A stretch of 64,000 bases of DNA from Hydrocarboniclastica marina (GCF_004851605.1 NZ_CP031093.1:682001-746000), one strand, 5' to 3'. Shown: positions 38,570 to 48,080, counted from the stretch's first letter. Numbers and translations are program-made. The notes: generated by a model not told the origin, from the sequence alone.

Positions 38570-39319
38570 TTAACTAACGTCAGATTCCTGCCAGTCGCCC
38601 CATAACCACTGACAGACGGCCAGCGCCGCCGCGGGAGCGGTTTCAGTCCTGAGTACGCGCGGGCCAAAGGCAGTGGGTACGAACCCTGCGGAGCGGGCGG
38701 CGTCGACTTCGCCCGGCGTAAGGCCGCCTTCCGGGCCAACCAGCAGAATCAGGTGGGAAGGGCGGTCCAGCTGGGCCAGTGGCTGTTCGCTGTGGTGGTG
38801 AAGCACCAGTTTGCGTGATCCGTCATCGGCCAGTGCCGGGAGCCAGTCACTGAGACGTTGGAGCGGGGCTATCTCTGTCAGGCGCGCCCGCCCGCACTGC
38901 TCCGCGGCACTGATGGCAACCTGTTGCCAACGACGCAAACGTTTGTCTTCCCGGTCACCCTGAAGCTTGACCTCACAGCGTTCGCTAACCAGAGGGACGA
39001 TTTTACTTGCACCCAGCTCCACACTTTTCTGGACGGCATAGTCCATCCGGTCGCCGCGTGAAATGACCTGGCCAAGAGTGACCCGCAGGGGCGATTCACT
39101 GGCAACGCTCCGCTGCGACTCAACGACGACCTCGACCCGTTTCTTGTCGGCCTGCGTAAGCTCCGCGGCGTAGTCGTTTCCGTCGCCATTGAAGAGCACG
39201 ATTTTCTGCCCCGCCTGCATGCGCAGTACACGGGCGACATGATTACCGGCCTGCGGGTCGAGTTCGACTTTGGCGCCTGTGCTGAGCGCCTGATCTGAGT
39301 AAATGCGGGGGATGCGCAA
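38570..39319 (-). CDS. rsmE: 16S rRNA m3U1498 methyltransferase
   Basis: The product has about 249 residues, similar to E. coli RsmE (243). It opens RIPRIYSDQ, has the PUA-like N-terminal domain with GNHVARVLRM, and ends with the SPOUT knot signatures LLVGPEGGLTPGEVD and GPRVLRTETAPAAAL. It methylates N3 of U1498 in 16S rRNA. The start is uncertain: TTG 39319 matches the family start (MRIPRIY), while another TTG at 39343 would add eight residues. No good ribosome site is seen at either. Confidence 0.92.
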   Translation of the reverse strand: MRIPRIYSDQALSTGAKVELDPQAGNHVARVLRMQAGQKIVLFNGDGNDYAAELTQADKKRVEVVVESQRSVASESPLRVTLGQVISRGDRMDYAVQKSVELGASKIVPLVSERCEVKLQGDREDKRLRRWQQVAISAAEQCGRARLTEIAPLQRLSDWLPALADDGSRKLVLHHHSEQPLAQLDRPSHLILLVGPEGGLTPGEVDAARSAGFVPTAFGPRVLRTETAPAAALAVCQWLWGDWQESDVS

Positions 39320-39400
39320 GCTTCGAGTCCATCCAGTCAGCAATTCCAGTCAGCCGTTTCGCACCAGCAACGGATGGCGCGAATCGGCCGATGACAGCGG

Positions 39401-40765
39401 CTATTTTACCGCCAGCTCGATGCCTTCGGAGGCGACCTGAGCCAGATGGCTGATCTGTTCCTCAGTGATGACATACGGGGGCATGAAATAAACCACATTG
39501 CCGAGTGGACGCAACATGGCCTGGCGGGTGAGGGCATGCTCGTAGACGCGCAGGCCTCGACGTTCCTGCCACGGGAAAGGCGCGCGGGTACGGCGGTCTT
39601 TGACCAATTCGATGGCCAGGGTCATGCCATGCTGGCGGATGTCACCCACGTTGGGGTGATCCTGCAGGTGCGCAACGCTGTCGGCCATGTGGCGGGACAG
39701 CGCTTTATTACGGTTGATGACGTCGTCGTCCCGGAATATGTCCAGGGTTGCCAGCGCCACGGCGCATCCCAGCGGGTTGCCGGTGTAGCTGTGAGAGTGC
39801 AGGAACGCTTTGAGCGTGTCGTAGTCGTCGTAGAACGCGTCATACATGCGGTCGTGGGTCAGCACGACCGATAACGGCAGGTAGCCGGCGGTCAGCCCTT
39901 TGGACAGACACATGAAGTCTGGCGTAATACTCGCCTGTTCGCAGGCGAACAGGGTGCCGGTGCGGCCGAACCCTACCGCGATCTCATCCGCAATCAGATG
40001 TACATTGTACCGGTCACAGGCCTCGCGAAGCTTCGTCAGATAGATCGGATGGTACATGCGCATGCTGCCCGCGCACTGGATCAGGGGTTCAACCACCACC
40101 GCGCAAATCTCTTCGTGCTGATCCGCCAGGATTTGCTCCATGGCGGCAAACTGGCGCAAGGCATAGTCTTCCCAGGATTCGCCTGGCTCTCGATTGTACG
40201 CGTCGGGCGAGGGCGCGGTAATTACGTCCATGAGCAGGGGCTGGTAGGTATCCTTGTACAGGGCGACATCTCCCAGCGCCAACGCGCCCAGGGTTTCACC
40301 GTGATAGCTGTTGCTCAGGTTGACGAAGTTCTTTTTGCGCGGTTTGCCGCTGTTTTTCCAGTAGTGGTAGCTCATCTTCAGCGCGACTTCGATGGCCGAA
40401 GACCCATTGTCGGCGTAAAAACAGCGGCTCAGACCCGGCGGAGTGACGGCCACCAGACGCTCAGAAAGCGCCACCACGGGCTCATGACTGAATCCGGCGA
40501 GAATAACGTGCTCCAGTTTCTCTACCTGTTCCTTCAGGGCGTTATTGATGCGCGGATTGCTGTGCCCGAACAGGTTGACCCACCATGAGCTGACCGCATC
40601 GATATAGCGGTTGCCTTCGAAGTCTTCGAGCCAGACTCCCTCGCCGCGTTTGACCGGAATCAGAGGCAGACGCTCGTGGTCCTTCATTTGGGTGCAGGGG
40701 TGCCAGAGGACTTTCAGATCGCGGTCCATCAGGGCCTGGTTGGCACCAGTGGTGTTCGGGGACAT
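39401..40765 (-). CDS. bioA: Adenosylmethionine-8-amino-7-oxononanoate aminotransferase
   Basis: The product has 454 residues. It is a class III PLP aminotransferase: LWHPCTQMKDHE at 20-31 and SSWWVNLFGHSNPRIN at 59-74 are BioA-specific, Asp260 lies in ADEIAVGFGRTG, and the PLP lysine is Lys289 in SKGLTAGYLPLS. It makes 7,8-diaminopelargonate for biotin, using SAM as amino donor. No bioB, bioF or bioD lies beside it, so it is a split biotin locus. It lies between rsmE and the serine hydrolase on the same strand. Confidence 0.96.
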   Translation of the reverse strand: MSPNTTGANQALMDRDLKVLWHPCTQMKDHERLPLIPVKRGEGVWLEDFEGNRYIDAVSSWWVNLFGHSNPRINNALKEQVEKLEHVILAGFSHEPVVALSERLVAVTPPGLSRCFYADNGSSAIEVALKMSYHYWKNSGKPRKKNFVNLSNSYHGETLGALALGDVALYKDTYQPLLMDVITAPSPDAYNREPGESWEDYALRQFAAMEQILADQHEEICAVVVEPLIQCAGSMRMYHPIYLTKLREACDRYNVHLIADEIAVGFGRTGTLFACEQASITPDFMCLSKGLTAGYLPLSVVLTHDRMYDAFYDDYDTLKAFLHSHSYTGNPLGCAVALATLDIFRDDDVINRNKALSRHMADSVAHLQDHPNVGDIRQHGMTLAIELVKDRRTRAPFPWQERRGLRVYEHALTRQAMLRPLGNVVYFMPPYVITEEQISHLAQVASEGIELAVK

Positions 40766-40937
40766 GGGCAGCCTCTTGAATGGTTGAGCAGGACGGGGCG
40801 TAGCTTACCAAAGGTGAAGCAATGGCCGCATCAGCGATGTGCTTTGCGGCAAATCTGGCGCCGGCCAGCTTATCTGATAACGGCGCCTGCGTTCGAATTG
40901 CTAGCATGCACCCCGTCGCGCGCGGCAGGGCAGCAGC

Positions 40938-42350
40938 CTATTCGGACCGCCGCTGCTCAGCCAGGTCGGCCGCAAGAGAGAAGGTCTGCTCGAGTGCCCC
41001 GTCTTCATCGAACGCGGCTCCCATGCGTAGCACGACCAGATCCATACTCGGAATAATTACAGTGTATTGGCCCATGTGCCCCGCAAACCAGATCAAGTCA
41101 TCCGGCAAACGTTGGCGCAGCTCAGCGGGAATTTTTTCAGAAGCTTTGCGCCAGGTGAAGGCGCCGTACTCTTCGGCGGCCGGCGAGGCTGCCACAAAGT
41201 AGTCCATAAACGGCCGGGCAATCAGTTGCTCGCCATCCCATACGCCCTTGTTGGCCACCAGTTGACCCAGGCGCAGCCAATCCACCGGGCGCAGCAAGCC
41301 GCGCGCGCCACCAATAGGTGTGCCCGAATAATCGTGTTCAATGACGCCATTTTGCATCCCCAGCGGCCTGAACAAGCGATTATGGTAAAAGTCATAGATG
41401 GCCTGCGTGCCGCCGAGTTGCTGTTTCATCGCCAGCATGGCGATGTTAGGCGTGCCGGTGGAGTAGTTGAATACCGTCCCGGGCGCGGACTCCATCGGAA
41501 GACCTGCCGCCCAGGCGCCCTGATCCGGTTGCGAAAACAGCATCGTTGTAGCGTCGCTCTGACCGCCATAGCCTTCAAACCAGGCCAGGCCGGGCGACAT
41601 ATTGAGAAGTTGCCGCCAGGTGATCTTTGCTTTCTCGGAGTCCGCCCACCGGCTCAGCCCCACCGGGTCGTCGAGGCTGAAGGCGCCGTCGGTTACCATC
41701 AGCCCGGAGATCAACGCTGTCAGGGACTTGGTCATGGACCAGCCGGTCTGAGGCTGCTCGCGCTCGTAGCCTGGGGCGTAGCGCTCGAATACCAGGCGCC
41801 CATCTGCGGCCACCAGCAACGCGGTGGTATTACGTTGCTCAGTCGGCTCAGTACTCGGCTCGGCGAAGATCGCATCTGCATGCCTGTTTATGAGGGCAGC
41901 GTCAGGCGCAGAGAGCTGCTCGCTTTCGGCCAGCTGTTCGCCTTGAGGCCACGGCGCGTCTTCCCTGGGCAACGCTGTCGCCTGTTTAAGGTCGCGCCCG
42001 AGGAGGTTCGTCGCCTGTTCTTCTGTCTGAACGACGGTGCAGCCGAGCCCCTCCCGGTAAAGCGCGATGCGCCGGTGAGTCAGGAAAGGCACGAATGTCT
42101 GCACTTCCACCTGCTTTTTGGGCTCAGCATCGATAGACCAGATATAGGGCAGGGGCTGCACTTTCGGGCGGATGTACTCTTCAAGCACGCGTTCGTACTG
42201 ATCGCCGCTGACATTGGTGCGACTGCAGAGATCGTGCGCGGTATAGCCAGTGCCCACGGGTATATCGTCGAGCAGGCCGGCTGAGGTTGTCAGGGCTTGC
42301 GAACATAGCAGTACAACAAATAAAGCTGTGTATACCCGAGAGGATCGCAT
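40938..42350 (-). CDS. Secreted serine hydrolase, beta-lactamase-related (class C-like)
   Basis: The product has 470 residues. A signal peptide (MRSSRVYTALFVVLLCSQALTTSA) leads a Cys-bearing N-terminal extension of about 150 residues that I do not recognise. The beta-lactamase/transpeptidase part has SMTK with nucleophile Ser205, a YST motif at Tyr296 and HMG in place of KTG near the end. These match the broad class C/esterase group more than true beta-lactamases. It is probably a periplasmic or surface esterase/amidase. ATG 42350 is chosen for the signal peptide; a longer frame to 42479 lacks one. Confidence 0.82.
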   Translation of the reverse strand: MRSSRVYTALFVVLLCSQALTTSAGLLDDIPVGTGYTAHDLCSRTNVSGDQYERVLEEYIRPKVQPLPYIWSIDAEPKKQVEVQTFVPFLTHRRIALYREGLGCTVVQTEEQATNLLGRDLKQATALPREDAPWPQGEQLAESEQLSAPDAALINRHADAIFAEPSTEPTEQRNTTALLVAADGRLVFERYAPGYEREQPQTGWSMTKSLTALISGLMVTDGAFSLDDPVGLSRWADSEKAKITWRQLLNMSPGLAWFEGYGGQSDATTMLFSQPDQGAWAAGLPMESAPGTVFNYSTGTPNIAMLAMKQQLGGTQAIYDFYHNRLFRPLGMQNGVIEHDYSGTPIGGARGLLRPVDWLRLGQLVANKGVWDGEQLIARPFMDYFVAASPAAEEYGAFTWRKASEKIPAELRQRLPDDLIWFAGHMGQYTVIIPSMDLVVLRMGAAFDEDGALEQTFSLAADLAEQRRSE

Positions 42351-42528
42351 TGAAGACTCCTTGTGGTTTAGGCCGGCAGCAGTGGGCCGACAACATAACC
42401 AATCCAGGTCGGGCGGTCCGTGACTTAATGCCCATTCAGTCGGGTCTTGGCTCAGCCTTAAGCAACGGCAACAGCACACCAGCTGTGAGCGCTGTTAGAA
42501 TGGTTGTTTTCCGCCGACTGGATACCCT

Positions 42529-43584
42529 GTGACACAACCCACGCCCCGGCTAAAGGCCCTCGACGCACTGCGTGGTATTGCTGCGTTGGCAGTAGTGCTT
42601 TTTCACTATGTGCCCTATTACCACCAGCTCTATGGACACGACTTCGAGCCCTGGCGTTTCCTTGAGTTCGGACGATACGGCGTCCATCTTTTTTTTATCC
42701 TGAGCGGTTTTGTTATTTTCATGACGCTCGAGAAAACCGCCTCCGCGGGCTGGTTTGGGCTGGCGCGGGCTTTTCGGCTCTTACCGGCACTGTGGATCGC
42801 GATCCCGATCACCTTTCTATCAGTACAGCTTCTGGGCCCGGAAAACAGGGCGGTACTGCTGACAGACGCGCTTTGGAATTTCACGCTGTTGCATGAGTAC
42901 CTGGGGCGCCCCCACGTGGATGGGGCTTATTGGAGCCTTGTAATCGAAGCTACATTCTATGTCTGGATGGCGGTGCTCTTCTATAAGATGGGGTCGGGCA
43001 AACCGCTCTTCGTCGTGATGTGGTTGTGGGTTGGCATCAGCTATCTGGCAGTGATGTTCTGGACCCAAATACCGGATGGGCTGGAGTTCCTGGTCAAGGA
43101 CCTGCTTTTCACTCGCTACGCGCCCCTTTTCATCAGCGGCATGCTACTTTATCGCTGGCATAGCCGCGGTGCGCCAGCTGTCGCAGAACGACTGCTGCTG
43201 ACTTTTTCGGTCTGTCACGCTTTTCTGGCGTACCCTGCGCCGTTCAGTCTGTTCGTCCTGGCCTGCTACGGGACTTTTGCTCTTGCCGCATTCGGTTTTC
43301 TCGACCGCATCGCGACACGGCCATTACTGCTCTTGGGGAGCGTTTCTTACTCCCTTTACCTGATCCATCAGAACCTCGGCTACGGCATCATCGGTTGGGG
43401 CTACAGTCAGCAGTTGCCGGGGCTTTTAAGTGTTGGGCTGGCTCTGAGTGTGTCGATGGTGCTGGCCTACGCCATTCACCGCTGGGTCGAGAAACCCGCC
43501 CTGAGATGGTTTAGGGATCACCGGCGCAAATCTGCTGTGGACAAGATTGCGGTTAGCCCGGAGCGGCCCCGTTCGGTGCTTTAA
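42529..43584 (+). CDS. Acyltransferase-3 family membrane protein (OafA/YrhL-like)
   Basis: The product has 351 residues. The N-terminus LKALDALRGIAALAVVLFHY is the family signature with the catalytic-type His, and FGRYGVHLFFILSGFVIF follows. About ten membrane helices run to the end. Such proteins O-acylate sugars of LPS or other glycans at the inner membrane. The start is GTG 42529 and the gene diverges from the serine hydrolase. It stands next to the accessory region, so it could be part of that, but could also act on the window's LPS. Confidence 0.87.
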   Translation: MTQPTPRLKALDALRGIAALAVVLFHYVPYYHQLYGHDFEPWRFLEFGRYGVHLFFILSGFVIFMTLEKTASAGWFGLARAFRLLPALWIAIPITFLSVQLLGPENRAVLLTDALWNFTLLHEYLGRPHVDGAYWSLVIEATFYVWMAVLFYKMGSGKPLFVVMWLWVGISYLAVMFWTQIPDGLEFLVKDLLFTRYAPLFISGMLLYRWHSRGAPAVAERLLLTFSVCHAFLAYPAPFSLFVLACYGTFALAAFGFLDRIATRPLLLLGSVSYSLYLIHQNLGYGIIGWGYSQQLPGLLSVGLALSVSMVLAYAIHRWVEKPALRWFRDHRRKSAVDKIAVSPERPRSVL

Positions 43585-43873
43585 TCGCACCTCGTCAGGA
43601 CCTTTTTAGTGTGGATGGCGCTTCATACTGCTGAGTAAGCGCAGTATGGCGACCGTTCTTACACCGCTCGGGACGGCCGTCCGTGGCCGCCTCGCTCGCG
43701 GGCATCCATGCCCTTGTTTCAGAAGGGCCGCCATACTGCACAATTTGACTGAGAGTGCGCCGTCGGCCTTAATTTGAGTAAGAGTGTGCGAAGTGGACTA
43801 ATTGTTTCCTCGATGTAATGGTGCTAATGTTCGGCGAATCTAGGGATCGGAACCCAGCACAAGGAAATTGCCC
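43585..43873. repeat. Repeat-rich accessory gap with inverted repeats
   Basis: The gap holds an 11-bp inverted pair, GCAGTATGGCG at 43641-43651 and CGCCATACTGC at 43729-43739, with a perfect 12-bp palindrome GGACGGCCGTCC (43671-43682) between them. A third related octamer, CATACTGC (43624-43631), can pair with the first arm as a hairpin. Two near-direct copies of TTTGANTNAGAGTGNG follow at about 43744 and 43772. This is suggestive of a small mobile-element remnant. No target-site duplication is visible, and no transposase is present. Confidence 0.55.
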
Positions 43874-44854
43874 GTGTTCGCCCAATGCATGGAAAACCGT
43901 GCCCAGTCAGCCAGTCGCTACCTCGCTCTGAAAAAGCAGCTCCACCAGGACTTCACCGAAAATCAGGTGGACGTCTACGCGCTCAATGCCAGTGACCTCA
44001 CGAAGATCTGGATAGCCGATCATCTCGACCGCGGCCTGTCCGAGTTGCAGATTTCTGCGAAATTTGAGGAGTTGCTGGGGGAACAGGCTCTGGAGTTCAC
44101 CCAGAATGGCTTCCAGATTGTCGACGCTCACGGCGCGACGGCCATTTCCATTGCTATGGACTCAAAGGTAATGATTGCCCTGGGGTCGGACATGAAACGA
44201 TCCGGCAACCTGCTGGGCGCTTTCCGTACCTCTGTCCACAACGGCAAGCAGTACATCATCTTCAAGGGCAACCACCGCCTACGCACGACGATTCGGGGAA
44301 CCCGGTACCGGATTAATAATCCGACCATCGTGAAGCTGGGCATCGGGACTGAGGGGCTGAAAGCTGCGGCTAAGGGGGGCGTCTACGTTGCGCTAGTTGT
44401 CTCGGCTGGGGTTAACGGTTTTGCATGGGTGTTTGACGAAGAATTCGGTTGGCGGGATTTCCTCCGAAATATGGCGGAAGACGTCCTTAAGGCGGCACTA
44501 GCTGCTGTAGCAGGCTTTTTTGCTGCGAAGGGCATCGCCGCTGCGGGCGCAGGGGCTCTTGTGGCTTATGGAGTTGGCGCGTTCGTTGCCATTGTTTCCG
44601 GTTGGGGACTGAGCGACATTGGCCCGCAGGATTTAGAGCTCTTTGTAGAAAAAATTGTGCGTCTGCGTCGCCAATACTCAACGGTGATAAATGATCCGAA
44701 AACCATCCTGAGAAACGGCCGACTGAAGGCTGAGGATGCCGTTATCTGCACAGCTTCTGTCACAGGTGGGATTCTTATCGAGCATGTTGCCAGAAACGTG
44801 CAAATGAGAATAAATGAGCTAGTGCGCCGGCTTAAGCCAACAAGAGCTTACTAA
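43874..44854 (+). CDS. Unknown protein with hydrophobic hairpin, candidate pore-forming toxin
   Basis: The product has 326 residues and no recognised domain. Residues 1-165 are soluble and charged, with IIFKGNHRLRTTIRGTRYRINNP at about 128-150. Then come a hydrophobic segment (168-185) and a long Ala/Gly-rich hydrophobic hairpin (205-245, for example AAVAGFFAAKGIAAAGAGAL), followed by a basic amphipathic tail. This resembles the buried hairpin of colicin-type pore formers, but the match is structural guesswork. There is no signal peptide. It starts at GTG 43874 with AAGGAA at 43861-43866. Its stop overlaps the next gene (TAATG). Toxin function is inferred from this and its partner. Confidence 0.65.
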   Translation: MFAQCMENRAQSASRYLALKKQLHQDFTENQVDVYALNASDLTKIWIADHLDRGLSELQISAKFEELLGEQALEFTQNGFQIVDAHGATAISIAMDSKVMIALGSDMKRSGNLLGAFRTSVHNGKQYIIFKGNHRLRTTIRGTRYRINNPTIVKLGIGTEGLKAAAKGGVYVALVVSAGVNGFAWVFDEEFGWRDFLRNMAEDVLKAALAAVAGFFAAKGIAAAGAGALVAYGVGAFVAIVSGWGLSDIGPQDLELFVEKIVRLRRQYSTVINDPKTILRNGRLKAEDAVICTASVTGGILIEHVARNVQMRINELVRRLKPTRAY

Positions 44855-45441
44855 TGCCATACAATCGTCTGCTACGGGAACAACAAAAAGAAATCGCACC
44901 TGCTGGTGATCGCCCATGGGTTCGATTAGGGATGATATTTCTCTGCGTTGCGCTATCAGTGTTCGCTTATTGGTTATATAACTTCGAGTTGAATTATGCG
45001 GAAAACCTTATTAACTCCGATCGTGCTTTAATCGTCTCGCGTGATTTCCTTATAGGCGCCATTTTTGCCCCGATCACCGGCTTAGCTGTAGCTCTGATCC
45101 TGTTAATTGAAACGTTATACCGGAATTTACTGAAACGTCCTCTTTCTTATCTCGCCGAGAACATCAAACGAATATCGACTGGAGCTATGTTTGTAGGGCT
45201 CGCTCTCATGATTGGGAGTGGAATGTTTGTCGACCCAGCGTGGGATAAGGCGCTCAACGACGCGGGCTATACAAAATGTAGCAACTTCGTTTTGCGTTTT
45301 AATAAAAACTTCACGAACTCCGCATGGGTCAAAGACTCTAGCTTCTGCCTGGACGATGAGCTCCATCAGATCCTCCACGACAACCACAGCCGCAGGGGTT
45401 TTGACCAGGCGGCAAAGTACCTGGAGCGGACCTACCGATGA
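44854..45441 (+). CDS. Three-helix membrane protein, candidate immunity partner
   Basis: The product has 195 residues. Three hydrophobic segments lie near 24-43, 65-88 and 108-126. The C-terminal part has GYTKC (138-142) and a Cys165 region with SAWVKDSSFC; this Cys-and-aromatic layout reminds me of DUF1240-type immunity proteins, from memory and unverified. It overlaps the upstream gene by one base (TAATG), so the two are coupled. Base composition is more AT-rich than the neighbours, which suggests transfer. It is a plausible inner-membrane immunity protein for the upstream product. The family is not certain. Confidence 0.65.
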   Translation: MPYNRLLREQQKEIAPAGDRPWVRLGMIFLCVALSVFAYWLYNFELNYAENLINSDRALIVSRDFLIGAIFAPITGLAVALILLIETLYRNLLKRPLSYLAENIKRISTGAMFVGLALMIGSGMFVDPAWDKALNDAGYTKCSNFVLRFNKNFTNSAWVKDSSFCLDDELHQILHDNHSRRGFDQAAKYLERTYR

Positions 45442-45515
45442 CCGCTCCGGGCGCTAGCTGGGAGAACGCCGGAGAGGTCTAGTCATACGCTAACTGACCC
45501 CAGAGATAAGACGCC

Positions 45516-46262
45516 TCAGTGTTTCAGCACCCGCGCAAGGAAGGTCTGAGTGCGTTCGTTTTGCGGGTTGTCGAACACGTCGGCTGGCTTGCCCTGCTCG
45601 ACAATCTGCCCTTCGTGGATGTAGATCACCCGGTGGGCGACTTCCCGGGCGAACCCCATTTCGTGTGTGACGATCATCATGGTCATGCCATCCGCCGCCA
45701 GTTCCCGCATTACGTCCAACACTTCACCGATCATTTCCGGATCCAGGGCGGAGGTGGGCTCGTCGAAGAGCATCAGCCGGGGTTCCATTGCCAGAGAGCG
45801 GGCGATAGCCACGCGCTGTTGTTGGCCGCCTGAAAGCTGGGTCGGGTATTTGTCCGCCTGGTTGGCGATGCCGACTCTTTCAAGCAGCTCTCTGGCATTC
45901 TGGCGTGCCGCCTCTTTGCTCTGGCCGCGCACTTTGACGGGCGCCAGGGCGACGTTTTCCAGCACGGTCAGATGGGGAAAGAGGTTGAATTGCTGAAATA
46001 CCATGCCGACTTCGCTGCGGATTTCGTGCAGCGCTTTTTGATTGCGGCCGTAGGGCTCTAACTGATGCTTCACGACTTCCACGGCGCCGTCCTGGAATTC
46101 TTCCAGCCCGTTCACGCAGCGAATCAGTGTAGATTTACCGGAGCCACTGGCCCCGATAATTACGACAACTTCGCCGGGCTCGACGGACAGCTCGATGTCC
46201 TTGAGGACGTGGAGGCTGCCGAAGTGTTTGTTCATGTTCTCAATTTTTACGATCGCGCTCAT
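45516..46262 (-). CDS. glnQ: Polar amino-acid ABC transporter ATPase (GlnQ-type)
   Basis: The product has 248 residues. Walker A is GASGSGKST, the signature is LSGGQQQR, Walker B is [14 protein letters not shown], and the His switch is VTHEMGF. The order and spacing closely follow E. coli GlnQ. It powers uptake of glutamine or related polar amino acids from the periplasm. It lies 12 bases after the permease and is the last gene of the glnH-glnP-glnQ unit. Substrate naming follows glnH, and other polar amino acids cannot be excluded. Confidence 0.9.
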   Translation of the reverse strand: MSAIVKIENMNKHFGSLHVLKDIELSVEPGEVVVIIGASGSGKSTLIRCVNGLEEFQDGAVEVVKHQLEPYGRNQKALHEIRSEVGMVFQQFNLFPHLTVLENVALAPVKVRGQSKEAARQNARELLERVGIANQADKYPTQLSGGQQQRVAIARSLAMEPRLMLFDEPTSALDPEMIGEVLDVMRELAADGMTMMIVTHEMGFAREVAHRVIYIHEGQIVEQGKPADVFDNPQNERTQTFLARVLKH

Positions 46263-46274
46263 GCAGGACCTCCG

Positions 46275-46949
46275 TCAGATTGATGCTGATCCGCGCCGCT
46301 CGTACCAGCGGAGCAATACCGACAAGCTGAGGGTTACGGAGAGATAGAGCAGGGCGACCATGAAATAGACCTCGAAGGCCGTGAACGTGGTAGCGATGTA
46401 GACCTGACCCTGGCGCACGAGCTCGCCGACGCCGATCACCGAGAACAGTGAGGTGTCCTTGATACTGACGATAGCCTGATTGCCAAGAGGGGGGATCATG
46501 CGGCGCAGGGCCTGGGGCCAGACAATGGACCAGAACGTCTGCGAGCGGCTCAGGCCGAGGGAAACACCCGCCTCGGACTGGCCCGGATCGATGGACTTTA
46601 CGCCACCGCGCACGACCTCCGAAATATAGGCTCCTGAATTGAGAGCAATAGCCGCAATGCCTGCGGTCATCGCATTGATAGGACCGCCTATCAGGTCGGG
46701 CAGACCATAGTAAATGAACAGCACCTGTACCAGAATTGGCGTGCCGCGAAAGATTTCGATATAGATTGTCGCGGGCCAGCGTACCAGGAGCGTCCGGCTG
46801 AGACTCATCAAACCGGCGACGATACCGATCAGGAAACCGATGAAGAGCCCGCCAAAAGAGATAATCAGGGTGTACGGGAGACCTTTCAGGAGAAAGGGCA
46901 GGGAATTGATGGCGGCTTGCCAGTCAAACGTAAAGCTCAGTTCCTCCAC
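46275..46949 (-). CDS. glnP: Polar amino-acid ABC transporter permease (GlnP-type)
   Basis: The product has 224 residues. It has the HisM/GlnP-type start FLLKGLPYTLIISFGGLFIG, five membrane helices, the EIFRGTPILVQVLFIYYGLP motif and the EAA loop EAGVSLGLSRSQTFWSIVWPQALRRMIPP. It forms the inner-membrane channel of the importer. A gap of 105 bases separates it from the periplasmic protein gene, and the ATPase gene follows after 12 bases. It is named with its neighbours. Confidence 0.9.
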   Translation of the reverse strand: MEELSFTFDWQAAINSLPFLLKGLPYTLIISFGGLFIGFLIGIVAGLMSLSRTLLVRWPATIYIEIFRGTPILVQVLFIYYGLPDLIGGPINAMTAGIAAIALNSGAYISEVVRGGVKSIDPGQSEAGVSLGLSRSQTFWSIVWPQALRRMIPPLGNQAIVSIKDTSLFSVIGVGELVRQGQVYIATTFTAFEVYFMVALLYLSVTLSLSVLLRWYERRGSASI

Positions 46950-47054
46950 AGGGGGGTCCTCTGCTGGTGACGAAAAAACGCGACCCCTGCTCCGCCTTGC
47001 CCGGCATAAGTGAGCTCGGGCAGCAAGGGATCAGGGATCGCGCTCAGGTTGGGC

Positions 47055-47816
47055 TTACTCTGGAGCTTGACCGAACCATTTCTTGTAGATTTCGTCGTAG
47101 GTACCGTCTTCCTTCATTTCAGCCAGGGCTTTATTTACCTTCTCGACCCACTCGCTGCCGTCTGCCAGGGCAATCCCGTACTGCTGCCCTTCGTAGAGAG
47201 GGCCGACGACTTTTGCGCGGCCCTCGCCCTGGGTCTTTGAAAAATAGCCAACGTTGGGCGCATCATAGAAGACCGCGTCCACACTACCCGCGAGCAGGGC
47301 CATATACATATCGCTGCTGCCTGGATAGGGCGTGATTTCGGCCTTTTCACCGACATTTTTTTGCAGGTAATTAGCGCTGGTGCTGCCGATCTTGGTGCCG
47401 ACGGTTTTACCTTCCAGATCATCAACCTTTTTGATGCTGTCGTCGTTGGCGCGAACGAGCAGGCGCAGGCCGGAATCGTAGTAGGGGTCGGAGAAATCAA
47501 CGATTTTCTCGCGCTCGTCAGTAATGGTGATGCCAGCCAGGGCGATGTCCGCATTGCGCGCCTGGAGCGCGGGGATAATACCGTTGAAGTCCATAGTGCG
47601 CAGGTCATACTCAAAGCCCGCGCGCTCGGCCACTTCGGCCAGGATGTCCATGTCGAAGCCGACCATTTCGCCGGACTCCTGGTCCAGCATCTCGAACGGA
47701 ACGAAACTTGGATCAGTGACGGCCTGCAGTTTTGCGTCCTGAGCGAGCGCGGAACCTGCGCCCAGAGAAAACGACATCGCAATCGCGGCGGTGAGTGCTT
47801 TCAATCCGTTGGTCAT
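47055..47816 (-). CDS. glnH: Periplasmic glutamine-type amino-acid-binding protein
   Basis: The product has 253 residues with a signal peptide of about 25 residues (ending SALA before QDAK). The SBP family 3 signatures VPFEMLD, MVGFDMDI, MDFNGIIPALQ and ALAGITITDEREK match E. coli GlnH in order, as does TYDEIYKKWFGQAPE at the end. It binds the amino acid in the periplasm and hands it to GlnP. It is the first gene of the unit; regulation is not evident, and no sigma-54 site was found upstream. Confidence 0.88.
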   Translation of the reverse strand: MTNGLKALTAAIAMSFSLGAGSALAQDAKLQAVTDPSFVPFEMLDQESGEMVGFDMDILAEVAERAGFEYDLRTMDFNGIIPALQARNADIALAGITITDEREKIVDFSDPYYDSGLRLLVRANDDSIKKVDDLEGKTVGTKIGSTSANYLQKNVGEKAEITPYPGSSDMYMALLAGSVDAVFYDAPNVGYFSKTQGEGRAKVVGPLYEGQQYGIALADGSEWVEKVNKALAEMKEDGTYDEIYKKWFGQAPE

Positions 47817-48026
47817 CGTATTACCCCTTCCAGCAAATTATCAGGTGAGTGTTCGTCCTTTTTTTGTCTCGCCGAAATGCGCCGATTATTCTCGATCTGG
47901 TGCCGATCAAGCTTTCGTAGACGACTTCGCTTTCGGTGTTGTAAAACCTTGCGGCGCGCCAGAGCTTAAGTCAAGCGCTTGCTGGTAGCTTGAAGTCGCA
48001 TTGACGACAAAGGGAGGGGGTAGTAG

Positions 48027-48080
48027 ACGGAAGGAAAACAAGGCTGGGCTGCGCCGGAGACTCTGCCGCTGCCCAGCCTT
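48027..48080 (-). terminator. Rho-independent terminator after metF
   Basis: On the minus strand, AAGGCTGGGC (48080-48071) and its complement (48049-48040) form a 10-bp stem, with a mismatch and three further pairs inside, around a long loop. It is followed by TTGTTTTCCTTCC, a T-rich tail. It lies about 20 bases beyond the metF stop. Confidence 0.75.

Noticed and set aside
41067-42284. 405-codon open frame antisense to the serine hydrolase
   Set aside because: The hydrolase has a signal peptide and catalytic motifs; the antisense frame has none.
47817-47960. Sigma-54 promoter ahead of glnH
   Set aside because: A TTGC was found but without the GG at -24 at the right distance.
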